A program made the position numbers and the translations under genes. Positions 24,701 through 32,023 of a stretch of DNA of 49,693 nt are shown here, one piece after another. Position 1 is the stretch's first letter, and each line of letters starts with the position of its first letter. The DNA is taken from positions 1-49,693 of the forward strand of contig JAKPEG010000097.1 in assembly GCA_029552065.1 (NCBI GenBank), read 5' to 3'. The notes beneath the pieces were generated by a model, which made no database searches, was not told where the DNA came from, and saw only the letters and a list, made by a program, of their open reading frames with translations. The DNA comes from Actinomycetes bacterium (GTDB lineage Bacteria; Actinomycetota; Actinomycetes; Actinomycetales; Dermatophilaceae).

Positions 24701-25400
24701 CGGTGTGACGGCCACGGTCACGGCCAAGCTCGCAGCGCTCACCCTGCCCGACGGCGTGAGCGTCCGGCTGGCCGGAGTGTCCCAGGCCCAGCGGGAATCC
24801 TTCGCCCAGCTCGGCCTCGCGATGCTCGTCGCCATCGCCATCGTCTACCTCGTCATGGTCGCGACCTTCCGCTCCCTCCTGCAACCGCTCATCCTGCTCG
24901 TCTCGGTGCCCTTCGCGGCGACCGGCGCACTGGGGCTGCTCCTGCTCACCGGCACCCCCCTGGGCATTCCCGCGATGATCGGGTTGCTCATGCTCATCGG
25001 CATCGTCGTCACCAACGCGATCGTCCTCATCGACCTCATCAACCAGGTGCGCGAGGGCGGAGCCGGTGTGACCGAGTCCGTCCTCGACGGTGCCCGGCTG
25101 CGACTGCGCCCGATCGTCATGACCGCGCTCGCGACGATCTTCGCCTTGCTCCCGATGGGGCTGGGAGTCACCGGCGGCGGGATCTTCATCTCCAAGCCGC
25201 TGGCGATCGTCGTCATCGGCGGTCTCGTCTCCTCGACGGTCCTCACCCTCGTGCTCGTGCCGGTGCTCTACCACCTCGCGGAGAGCGCGAAGCAGCGGTT
25301 GCGCCGGCGGCGCTCACCCAGTGCGTCAGCCGGCCAGCTCGCCGCTGACCCAGTCCCAGAGCCGCTCACGGTCGGCAGTGGTGGTCCTGGTGCGGGTTAG
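21783..25400 (+). CDS. RND-superfamily efflux permease (AcrB/HAE1-like) with helical-hairpin insertion
   Basis: 1205 residues, longer than the usual 1020-1060. Twelve membrane segments in the RND order are visible: TM1 near residue 13, TM2-6 at about 335-490, TM7 near 545, TM8-12 at about 1010-1170. The TM4 motif GRVVDDSIVVIENI carries the two proton-relay aspartates. Between the strand LPLPVT (about residue 785) and VLLDDVADVREI (about 935) there are some 150 extra residues rich in Ala, Gln, Lys and Asp, forming two long helices with a Pro-rich turn near 856-872. No adaptor (MFP) or outer-membrane gene is nearby. Substrate unknown. Confidence 0.88.
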   Translation: MTRLAKLSLANRTVVLLVCLILVGLGLAAMRSLKQELIPAIDTPAATVIAIEPGASPEVVERAVSKPLETAVKAVAGVSRVTSRSASGISTIRVEWDFGTDSEKVISDVRSAVESARSTLPADVSPRVVAGRFDDVPITVVAVASPEDKATLSRKLKDVVVAKLKTIPGVRDVAVAGEETRQVLVTLRPADVDRLGVEPSTLPQVFAANGIAVPAGSIPQGGSTLDVQVGHTLAGVEDIAAIQVQATDGPVALRDVADVAEAPVDTTTISRSNGKPSLTISVVKTAAGNTVSVSQAVRAELPGLIARVGGGATMSTVFDQAPYIEDSVHDLSVEGLLGLVFAVLVILLFLRSVRSTLITALSIPLSLLIAFIGLWIGGYTLNILTLGALTVAIGRVVDDSIVVIENIKRHQGLGEFGPASIVRAVREVAGAVTSSTLTTVAVFLPIGLVSGQTGQLFRPFAVTVTVSLLASLFVALTVVPVLASWFMRRRGVRGEALPEAGAENGSEAAGTAYAAYAGMPSASPVTGLQRSYLPVLRWALGHRLVTIGLAFVVFAGTLALAPRIKTDFLGSAGATTLRVTQELPAGTALGQTDVAAAQLEGVLGRDPAVASFTTTVGGDPSRALFGSVSGPNQASISVTLDSGADGAVVSDRLRTAFAGLTGVGTVEIVSTQQNSDVAIVVESPDAQALQAGSDAVAAMLATVPGMRNVRTDLTNAKPMLTVDVDAAAAARNGMTQAGVGQAVAQAVRGSKVGTVTIGDTTLDVVLRSRTPVTTVADLRALPLPVTAKQTVDARKTAATAVEDRQKAVQAQAQADQDAALAEQIASIRDGRAKAQQGVDALVTQLDALKKQLAALLALPPGTPIPTPPTSPLSTLQAQIAQLEKSLATAQAQVTAADTSLRKALDSRAKTLAARATSSSITQAAKDAQTTKAAAVLLDDVADVREISSPASIGRVDGVRAATVTGTPAAGDVGGVTATVTAKLAALTLPDGVSVRLAGVSQAQRESFAQLGLAMLVAIAIVYLVMVATFRSLLQPLILLVSVPFAATGALGLLLLTGTPLGIPAMIGLLMLIGIVVTNAIVLIDLINQVREGGAGVTESVLDGARLRLRPIVMTALATIFALLPMGLGVTGGGIFISKPLAIVVIGGLVSSTVLTLVLVPVLYHLAESAKQRLRRRRSPSASAGQLAADPVPEPLTVGSGGPGAG
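23313..23343. repeat. Cluster of three iterated octamers
   Basis: Two CGGCATAC copies and one inverted GTATGCCG within 31 bp, in the poorly conserved cytoplasmic linker of the RND pump (encoding AYAAYAGMP). It illustrates how the octamer sits where the protein tolerates change. Confidence 0.85.
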
Positions 25401-26321
25401 GTAGTTCGTCGGGCGCACGCGCCGGTCGTGCCAGAGGCGACCACCCTCCGGGCGGGGCTGTGCGGCCACGAGCCAGGTCGTCGTGTCCACTCCCGCGTCC
25501 CCCCGGCGCAGGACCGGACCGGTGATCCGCGCGAAGAGCGGCAGCGAGCTGGTGACTCCGGGGCTCTGCGCCCAGCCGGGGTGAGTCGCGTAGACCGCGA
25601 GATCGGCTCCCGCCCAGCGTCGCTGGAGGATCGGGAGCAACTCCACCTGAGCCCGCTTGCTCCGGGCATAGGCGACGGCCCCCCGAAAGGGCTCCTCGTG
25701 GTAGTCGAGGTCGTCGAGCTCCAAGGCCTGGGTGTACATGCCCCCGGAGGTCACGAAGACCACGCGCGCGTCGTGGCCGGCGAGCGCCGGTAGCAGCCGC
25801 TGCGTGAGCAGGATCGGGCCGAGCACATGCACCGCCATGGTGAGCTCGTGCCCTGCGGCGTCGGTCTGCCGGGTCGCCGGAAGAATGCCGGCGTTGTGGA
25901 CGACGGCGTGCAGGGCTGGCACCTGCGCGACCAGGCGATCGGCGCAGTCGCGGATCGACTGCGCGTCGGCCAGGTCGCAGCGCCAGGTGCGGTGCCCGCC
26001 CCGGTCGGTCGCGTCGATGGCCGCCTCCACCGGCACCGCCCGGGCGGGGTCGCGGACGAGCAGGTGCACGTGCGCCCCGAGCCCGGCCAGGTCCACGGCG
26101 GTGCGCAGGCCCAGGCCCGAGGAGGCACCGGTGACGACGACATGCCGGCCCTCGAGGGCTCCTGGAAGTGGGTCGTCGGGCCAGGTCGGCAGTCGCCGAC
26201 GGATCGCGTGCCCGGCGGCGGTGTAGCCGAGCACGACGGTCCGGTCGAGCACGGTGTCGATCCCGCGGGCGAGGCGGTCCCCGAGGCCCTGCGGCCCGGT
26301 GGGGACGGATGGAGCGGTCAT
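25326..26321 (-). CDS. SDR-family oxidoreductase
   Basis: 331 residues. The cofactor motif TGASSGLG lies near residue 65, NAG at about 147, and the catalytic YARSK near 217. A 60-residue N-terminal extension precedes the Rossmann fold, as in the DHRS12/retinol-dehydrogenase-like group. The ATG overlaps the photolyase stop by 4 bp. Its 3' end overlaps the convergent RND gene by 75 bp, so the last 24 codons of both are constrained on two strands. Substrate unknown. Confidence 0.87.
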   Translation of the reverse strand: MTAPSVPTGPQGLGDRLARGIDTVLDRTVVLGYTAAGHAIRRRLPTWPDDPLPGALEGRHVVVTGASSGLGLRTAVDLAGLGAHVHLLVRDPARAVPVEAAIDATDRGGHRTWRCDLADAQSIRDCADRLVAQVPALHAVVHNAGILPATRQTDAAGHELTMAVHVLGPILLTQRLLPALAGHDARVVFVTSGGMYTQALELDDLDYHEEPFRGAVAYARSKRAQVELLPILQRRWAGADLAVYATHPGWAQSPGVTSSLPLFARITGPVLRRGDAGVDTTTWLVAAQPRPEGGRLWHDRRVRPTNYLTRTRTTTADRERLWDWVSGELAG

Positions 26322-27730
26322 GGGGCAGTCCCTACGGTCGGGTCGGTGCGGGCAGCGGCATACCGGGCGAGCGCCTCGCGGCGCTGCTCGTCGTGGTCGA
26401 CGATGCGCGGCGGATAGCCGTATGCGAGGCCGGTGGGAGTCCGCCACGGCTCGTGGGCCAGGGGCCCCGGCAGGTGCGCGAGTTCGGGCACCCAGCGGCG
26501 CACGTAGTCTCCGTGGGGGTCGAAGCGCAGCCCCTGCGAGACGGGATTGAAGACACGGAAGTAGGGGGCGGCGTCGGTGCCGGTGCCCGCGACCCACTGC
26601 CAGCCGTGGCTGTTGGACGCGAGGTCGCCGTCGACCAGGCGATCCAGGAAGTGCCGCGCCCCGACCGGCCACCACGTGTGCAGGTCCTTGGTGAGGAAGC
26701 TCGCGGTGATCATCCGGACCCGGTTGTGCATCCACCCGGTCGCGGCCAGTTGGCGCATGCCCGCGTCGACGATCGGGAAGCCCGTGCGGCCCTCGCGCCA
26801 CGCCGCGACGAGTTCGCCCGGCGGGTCATAGGCCAGCCCGCGTAGGGCAGGGCGCAGGTCGCGCCAGGCGCTCGCGGGCTGGTGCCAGAGCACGTCGGCG
26901 TAGAACTCGCGCCAGGCGAGCTCGCGAACGAAGGTCCGGGCCCCCTCGTCGGTGCGCCCGCGCAGGTCGTGCAGGAGCGTGCGCGGGTGCAACACACCGA
27001 GCTTGAGATGGGGCGAGACACCGGAGGTGCCGTCGCGATCGGGCCGGTCCCGGTCGCGCGCGTATGCCGCGAGGGCGCCGTCGCGGAAGGACGCCCAGTG
27101 AGCGTGCGCGGCCCCCTCCCCCGCCTTCGGCAACAACCCCTCGGGTGCCTCGCGCACCGCTCGGTCGACCGCGGCCGCGGCCGAGGGATCACTGGGCAGG
27201 GCCGCCGCCCATTCCTCGGCGGGCGGCAGCACGGGTGCCGGGGCCGGCCAGCCGTGCCCCTGCCAGGCCCGGAGAAACGGGGTGAAGACCTGATAGGGGG
27301 TCCCGGCGCCCGTCGTCACGGAACCGGGGCCGACGGCATAGGTGGTGCCAGTCTCGACCAGCGAACATCCCTGCGCGGCAAGGATCTCGGCGACCGCCCC
27401 GTCGCGGCGGCGGCCCGCGGGAGTGGTCTCGCGGGAGATGTGGACGCTGTCGGCCGACACCTCACGAGTGAGGCGCGGCACCACGTCGCCCGGATCTCCG
27501 TGGCGCAGAACGAGCCGCCCGGCGAAGGACTCTTCGGAGACCTCCCGCAGGGTGCGGGCGAGCCATCCCCGACGCACCGGACCGGCCCCCTCCCACAGCG
27601 CCGGATCGACGACGAACAGGACGACCACCTCGCCCGTCGCGGCGTTCCCCGCCGCTGCCCGCAGCGCCTCCCAGCCGGCGGGGTGGTCGGCGGCGCGCAG
27701 GTCACGCCGCAGCCACAGGACCGAGGTCAT
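26318..27730 (-). CDS. phr: Deoxyribodipyrimidine photolyase
   Basis: 470 residues. It repairs pyrimidine dimers with light. N-terminal antenna domain (LWLRRDLRAADHP) and C-terminal FAD domain with FVRELAWREFYADVLW, DAGMRQLAATGWMHNRVRM and FLTKDLHTWWPVGARHF are complete. It belongs to a minus-strand unit with the SRPBCC gene and the flavoprotein remnant, a grouping (photolyase, flavoprotein, cfa) common in light-responsive loci of other bacteria. Confidence 0.93.
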   Translation of the reverse strand: MTSVLWLRRDLRAADHPAGWEALRAAAGNAATGEVVVLFVVDPALWEGAGPVRRGWLARTLREVSEESFAGRLVLRHGDPGDVVPRLTREVSADSVHISRETTPAGRRRDGAVAEILAAQGCSLVETGTTYAVGPGSVTTGAGTPYQVFTPFLRAWQGHGWPAPAPVLPPAEEWAAALPSDPSAAAAVDRAVREAPEGLLPKAGEGAAHAHWASFRDGALAAYARDRDRPDRDGTSGVSPHLKLGVLHPRTLLHDLRGRTDEGARTFVRELAWREFYADVLWHQPASAWRDLRPALRGLAYDPPGELVAAWREGRTGFPIVDAGMRQLAATGWMHNRVRMITASFLTKDLHTWWPVGARHFLDRLVDGDLASNSHGWQWVAGTGTDAAPYFRVFNPVSQGLRFDPHGDYVRRWVPELAHLPGPLAHEPWRTPTGLAYGYPPRIVDHDEQRREALARYAAARTDPTVGTAP

Positions 27731-27752
27731 CGCGCCATCCTCGTCGGCCCGC

Positions 27753-28184
27753 TCACAGCGCGTCGAGGGCGCGAGTGAGTTGCGCAGCCGTCTGGTCGCC
27801 GAGCCGCTCGAGCAGGGGCTGCACCAGGGGGCCGAGCCAGCGAGCCACGCCGGAGAAGGTGAACTCGGCGAGGTAGTCGACGCGGGCGCCCTCGCCGTGC
27901 TCGGTGATGGTGATCGTGTCGCGGCCGAGGACCGTCGCGTTGCGCCCTTCGAAGACGAGCACGGGAGCGCTGCGGGTGAGCACGGTGTAGTCGAGCGAGA
28001 CCTCGCGGCCGGCGAAGCGGGAGACGTTGCGATAGACGCTGCCAGGTCCCCCCTCGCCGCTCAGCCGGGTGCACGACACCGTGCCCGAGTCCCACTCGAC
28101 GGCGTTGCGGAAGTCGGCCAGATAGGCGAAGACCCGGTCGGCGGGGGTGGTCGTCGTGACGGTGCGGTGCAGCGTGCGGGACAT
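27753..28184 (-). CDS. SRPBCC-family (polyketide cyclase-like) protein
   Basis: 143 residues. A START/Bet v1-like hydrophobic-pocket domain: VFAYLADFRNAVEWDSG at residue 23, then VTxxSxPxxVFEGR-type strand and a C-terminal helix (WLGPLVQPLLERLGDQ). The start ATG is supported by a perfect AGGAGG 6 nt upstream and by overlap with the stop codon of the cfa remnant (TGATG). The frame is open further upstream through the flavoprotein remnant. Ligand unknown. Confidence 0.82.
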   Translation of the reverse strand: MSRTLHRTVTTTTPADRVFAYLADFRNAVEWDSGTVSCTRLSGEGGPGSVYRNVSRFAGREVSLDYTVLTRSAPVLVFEGRNATVLGRDTITITEHGEGARVDYLAEFTFSGVARWLGPLVQPLLERLGDQTAAQLTRALDAL

Positions 28185-28243
28185 CAGGGCCTCCTGAGGG
28201 TGAGCTGCGCGACGTCGAGGTAGCCGGTCGCGAAGCCGGCCGA
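28184..28243 (-). pseudogene. C-terminal scrap of a cyclopropane-fatty-acyl-phospholipid synthase gene
   Basis: In a frame different from the flavoprotein, the minus strand reads AGFATGYLDVAQLTLRRP and stop, which resembles the C-terminus of Cfa/CMAS-type enzymes (the family ends in a short AGF...QLxLxRP strand). The TGA overlaps the SRPBCC start, as expected for an ancestral cfa-SRPBCC operon. The upstream 95% of the gene is missing. Confidence 0.5.
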
Positions 28244-28943
28244 CCCGGACCTCGGCGACCCGGGAGGCGACGGCCTCGACGTAGCGGTGCGATCCCCCGG
28301 CCACCGTGAACCACTGCGGGGAGTTACCCAGCTCGAGCATCACGTGGTGGTCGAGGAAGCGGAACACGTGGCGCGCGGGGTAGTCGAGTGCCTCGGCGGA
28401 GCCGGTCGACCACACGCAGGCGACGACCGGCACGGCATAGAGCCGGATGAAGTCGGGACCGAACCGGGCTGCCGCGCAGAACTCGCCGAAGCTCGTCGGC
28501 TCGGAGTCGTCGGTGGTGGTGAGGAAGTCCCGGGCGAGCCGGTGGAAGCGCCGCACGGCCAGCAGCATCCGTCGGTAGTCCCCACGGGCGAGCTGGCGGG
28601 GACGGGCGAGGAAGCCGGATAGCCCACGGCCGCCGGCATATTCGAGACCCGACCGCTCGTCGCGCACGCTCATCGACATCTCGGTGGGATGCGCCCGGAT
28701 CCCCAACTCGCCGAACAGGCGACGCAAGAGCGGGTACGTGCGGTCGTTGTGGACGATGAAGCCGGTGTCCACCCGCAGCGGCCCCGAGGCGCCGTCGAGC
28801 TCGTGGGTGTGCGCGTGCCCGCCGAGCCGCGGCTGCGCCTCCCAGAGTGTCACGCGATGCGCCCGCGAGAGGACGTATGCCGCGGTGAGACCGCCGACGC
28901 CCGCACCGACGACGGCGATCCGCTCGCCGGTCGGCCCGGTCAC
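28241..28943 (-). pseudogene. Truncated FAD-dependent amine oxidoreductase
   Basis: About 234 residues of a flavoprotein of normally some 420 residues. The dinucleotide motif VVGAGVGGLTAAYVLSR is at residue 10, and the family sequence continues to GGSHRYVEAVASRVAEVRV. It then stops matching and the reading frame runs, without a stop, through the cfa scrap and into the SRPBCC gene, giving a 396-residue chimeric frame. The start is GTG at 28943. The C-terminal FAD and substrate half is gone, so activity is unlikely. Whether the chimera is translated is unknown. Confidence 0.7.
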
Positions 28944-28974
28944 CTCCGGCCCCTCGGCGTGGGCACGCGCACCC

Positions 28975-31011
28975 TCAGGCCTCGGGTCCGGCCGACGCAG
29001 CGACCCGCCGGGGCCACCAGAACCGGTCGCCGAGCAGGATGGCGATCGCCGGCACGAGGACGGTGCGCACGACCAGGGTGTCGAGCAGGACCCCGAGGCA
29101 GATGATCACACCGATTTGCGCGAGCACGACGAGGGGCAGGACCCCGAGCACCGCGAAGACGGCCGCGAGCAGGATCCCCGCGCTCGTGATCACCCCACCG
29201 GTCGCTGCCAGCGCCCGCAACATGCCGGCCCTGGCCCCGTGCTCGGCCGCCTCCTCGCGGGCGCGGGTGACGAGGAAGATGTTGTAGTCGACGCCGAGGG
29301 CCACGAGGAACAGGAAGGTGTAGAGCGGCGCGGAAACGTCGAGGGCGGCGAAGCCGAAGACCTTGGTGAAGATCCACCAGGAGGCCCCCAAGGCCGCGAG
29401 GTAGGTGGCGACCACGGTGAGCACGAGGATGACCGGCGCCACCACGGAGCGCAGCAGCACGAGCAGCGACAGCAGCACGAGACCGAGGATGAGCGGGAAG
29501 ATCACCGCGCGGTCGCGTCCGGCCGCGTCGGCGGCATCGACCCCCTTGGCCTCGGTCCCGCCGACGAGGGCACCCGGTATGCCGCCCAGTGCCGCACGCA
29601 CGTCGCGCACCGCCTGGCGGGCGGCATCGCTTCCCGGCTCGGGCCGCAGCACGACGGACACCTGGGTGAGTCCCCCGGACGAGGCCCCGGGGCGGGCTCC
29701 GGAGACCGCCGGAAGCGCGGTGACCGCGGACACCACGGCCGCAGGGTCGCCGGGCGTGAGCACGACGAGCGGGTCGGAGCTGCCGGCCGGGAAGGACCGG
29801 GCGAGCCGTTCGGAGGCCGCGATGGCCTCGGGCTTCTGGAGGAACTGGTCGGTCGGGCCGAGGCCCGTGCGCACCTGGGTGAGCCCGCTCGCGAGCACCG
29901 CAAGCAGCACGAGGGTTCCGGCGACGAACGCCGTGGGTCGCGCGGCCACGAGGTCGCCCACGCGGCGCCAGAAGGACCGCGAGTCGGCGCTCGCCACCTG
30001 GCCGACGCGGGGCACGATCGGCCAGAAGATCCACCGTCCGAAGAGCACGAGCACGGCCGGCAGGACGAGCAGGGCGTAGCCGGCGGCCACGACGATCCCC
30101 ACGGCACTCGCCAGGCCCAGGGCCCGGGTGCCGGGCAGGAGCGAGAGCAGCAGGGTGAGCACGCCGAGGACGACGGTGGTCGCGCTGAGCAGGACGGCTT
30201 CGCCGGTATGCCGCAGCGCCGCACGCATCGCGGCATACCGGTCCGGTTCGCGACGCAATTCGTCGCGGTAGCGGGAGATGAGCAAGAGCGCGTAGTCGGT
30301 CCCGGCGCCAAAGACGAGCACGGAGAGGATGCCGACCGTCGACTCGTCCCAGATTTGCCCGGTGGCCTTGAGCACCTGCGTGGCGAGCACGGCGGCGAGC
30401 CGGTCGGCGATCCCCACGACGAGCAACGGGACGAGCCAGAGCAGCGGACTGCGATAGGTGACGAGGAGCAGCAGCGCGACGACGGAGGCGGTCGCGAGCA
30501 GCAGCCGGGTGTCGGCACCCTCGAAGACGGCACCGAGGTCGGCTTGGACCGCCGCCGGCCCGGTGACCTGGGCGGTGACCCCGGCCGGGGCGGCGGCTCG
30601 TACCTGGGCTCGAAGGTCCTTGACCGCGGCGGAGATCTGGGCATTGCCGGTGGCCGGGATGGCCACGACGGCGAGGGCGGCGGTGCCGTCCTGGCTCACG
30701 GTGAGCGGAGCTCCTTTGGCCAGTGCCGGGACGGCTCGCAGCTGGGTGAGTGCATCGGGCGCCAGCGTGCCGGCGTCCGCGGTGAACAGGACGACCGCGC
30801 TCGATCCCTCCTGTTGGGGGAAGGTCTCCAGGAGTTCGACGACCCGGGTCGAGTCCGCTCCCCGGGGCAGCGATCCGGTGGCTGAGGTCGGCTTCGTCGC
30901 CTCCTTGACCCCGCCGATCACCCCGCCGGCGAGCAGGACGAAGAGCAGGGCGACCAGCCACGCCCGGCGCCGCTGGAGTAGCAGGGCGGGTAGCTGCGAC
31001 AGTCCGGACAT
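28975..31011 (-). CDS. MMPL/RND-family transporter
   Basis: 678 residues with twelve membrane segments in two MMPL halves. Each half has the family GTDYALLLISRYRDEL (about residue 225) and GVDYNIFLVTRAREE (about 570) motif with the Asp-Tyr pair used in proton relay. Members export lipids or drugs. It is divergent from a marR gene 55 bp away, which likely represses it. Start ATG at 31011. Confidence 0.92.
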   Translation of the reverse strand: MSGLSQLPALLLQRRRAWLVALLFVLLAGGVIGGVKEATKPTSATGSLPRGADSTRVVELLETFPQQEGSSAVVLFTADAGTLAPDALTQLRAVPALAKGAPLTVSQDGTAALAVVAIPATGNAQISAAVKDLRAQVRAAAPAGVTAQVTGPAAVQADLGAVFEGADTRLLLATASVVALLLLVTYRSPLLWLVPLLVVGIADRLAAVLATQVLKATGQIWDESTVGILSVLVFGAGTDYALLLISRYRDELRREPDRYAAMRAALRHTGEAVLLSATTVVLGVLTLLLSLLPGTRALGLASAVGIVVAAGYALLVLPAVLVLFGRWIFWPIVPRVGQVASADSRSFWRRVGDLVAARPTAFVAGTLVLLAVLASGLTQVRTGLGPTDQFLQKPEAIAASERLARSFPAGSSDPLVVLTPGDPAAVVSAVTALPAVSGARPGASSGGLTQVSVVLRPEPGSDAARQAVRDVRAALGGIPGALVGGTEAKGVDAADAAGRDRAVIFPLILGLVLLSLLVLLRSVVAPVILVLTVVATYLAALGASWWIFTKVFGFAALDVSAPLYTFLFLVALGVDYNIFLVTRAREEAAEHGARAGMLRALAATGGVITSAGILLAAVFAVLGVLPLVVLAQIGVIICLGVLLDTLVVRTVLVPAIAILLGDRFWWPRRVAASAGPEA

Positions 31012-31066
31012 GGGCGGCTCCGCTAGTCTGGTGTTGGACGAGATAGCTAAGTAGATTACTAACCTA
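31012..31066. promoter_or_regulatory. A+T-rich divergent control region between MMPL and marR
   Basis: The 55-bp gap holds an unusually A+T-rich run (31040-31062) with an imperfect dyad of TAGCTAA and TTACTAA, the sort of sequence bound by MarR proteins. TAGTCT at 31025-31030 may be a -10 box. The exact operator cannot be set from sequence alone. Confidence 0.4.
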
Positions 31067-31552
31067 GTGAATGACTCGACGTCAACCCAGCCGGCGGCCA
31101 CGACGCCGTCCTCGGCGTTCATGCGCGAATGGCGCCAGACGCCGACCTTGGCCGCGCTCCGGGAACTGCTCATCCTCTCCGAGCGGGCCGGCCCGGCCGT
31201 CGCCCGCCGCGCCGACCTCGGACACACCGACTTGCGGGCGCTGGAGCTGCTGCTCGCCCGCCCGGTCGGCCCCGCCGAACTCGCTCGCAAGCTGGGGGTC
31301 ACCACCGCGGCGGCCACCGGGATCGTCGACCGGCTCGAGGCGCGCGGGCATGCCGAGCGCCGGGCGCACACCACCGACGGCAGACGCACCGAGGTGTCGA
31401 TGACCGACTCGGCCCGGGAGGAGGTCCTCGGTTACCTCGTCCCGATGTTCGCCGCCCTCGCCGAGGTCGACGCGAGCTTCAGCGCGGAGGAACTCCAGGT
31501 GGTCGAGCGCTACCTGCGCGGCGCGATGGACGCCGTCCGGCGCATCCTCTGA
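31067..31552 (+). CDS. MarR-family transcriptional regulator
   Basis: 161 residues. Winged-helix domain with LRALELLLARPVGPAELARKLGVTTAAATGIVDRLEARGHAERR (recognition helix near residue 88) and the DGRRTEVSMT wing. Predicted to repress the divergent MMPL pump and itself in response to a small ligand. GTG at 31067 is used; a later in-frame ATG (31121) would remove the 18-residue tail. Confidence 0.9.
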   Translation: MNDSTSTQPAATTPSSAFMREWRQTPTLAALRELLILSERAGPAVARRADLGHTDLRALELLLARPVGPAELARKLGVTTAAATGIVDRLEARGHAERRAHTTDGRRTEVSMTDSAREEVLGYLVPMFAALAEVDASFSAEELQVVERYLRGAMDAVRRIL

Positions 31553-31645
31553 CGGGGCGGAACTGCGCGGGCTAGTCCTCGATGACCCCTGGATGGCCGC
31601 TATGGTCTATTGACCCCAAGATGGGCGGTATCGGAACAATCGGAC

Positions 31646-32023
31646 ATGCCCAATGTGCCGTTCACGACCGATTCCTGCGGACAGATCATCGGCGTTGCGC
31701 AGTCGGGAATCCGCGCGCTCGAGCCTGGCGACCAGGTGGAGATCAACGGAAGCGTCGACCTGAGCGCGTGCCTCGTGGGCAACAGCAATGCCCGGGTCTA
31801 CACGATCAACCTCGACCGGCAGTCGGGGATTCTCTACGAGTACGTGGTCACGGTCGTGGCCGAAGGCCCGCACGGGCTCGGTTCGGGCTGGCTGCGGCTG
31901 TACTTCACCGACCGCACCGGTGACCGCTATGCCCTGGGCATCTGGAAGTCCGAGCGCCTCCAGCACACGGTTGCCTACAACAGCGCCGATCCCGCAATCG
32001 TGAAGATCGAGTGGGGTGAGTGA
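31646..32023 (+). CDS. Stand-alone copy of the effector tail domain
   Basis: 125 residues without signal peptide or membrane segment, likely a beta-sandwich. It aligns over its whole length with the last 120 residues of the next protein: both contain VGNSNA-VY-I, QSGI-Y-Y, VVAEGP, GSGWL, YFTDRTGDRY, LGIWKS and LQHTVAYNS, and both end KIEWG-E/D. A possible relation to the PUD1/2 (daf-2 up-regulated) domain is a guess. ATG at 31646 was chosen; a TTG at 31610 is in frame. It overlaps the effector gene by 8 bp, so they are co-expressed. Confidence 0.8.
   Translation: MPNVPFTTDSCGQIIGVAQSGIRALEPGDQVEINGSVDLSACLVGNSNARVYTINLDRQSGILYEYVVTVVAEGPHGLGSGWLRLYFTDRTGDRYALGIWKSERLQHTVAYNSADPAIVKIEWGE

Noticed and set aside
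28684-30885. A 733-residue open frame antisense to the MMPL gene
   Set aside because: It has an amino-acid composition dominated by Gly, Arg, Asp and Glu and no family signal; the MMPL gene on the other strand has full-length motifs. Long antisense frames are expected at this G+C content.
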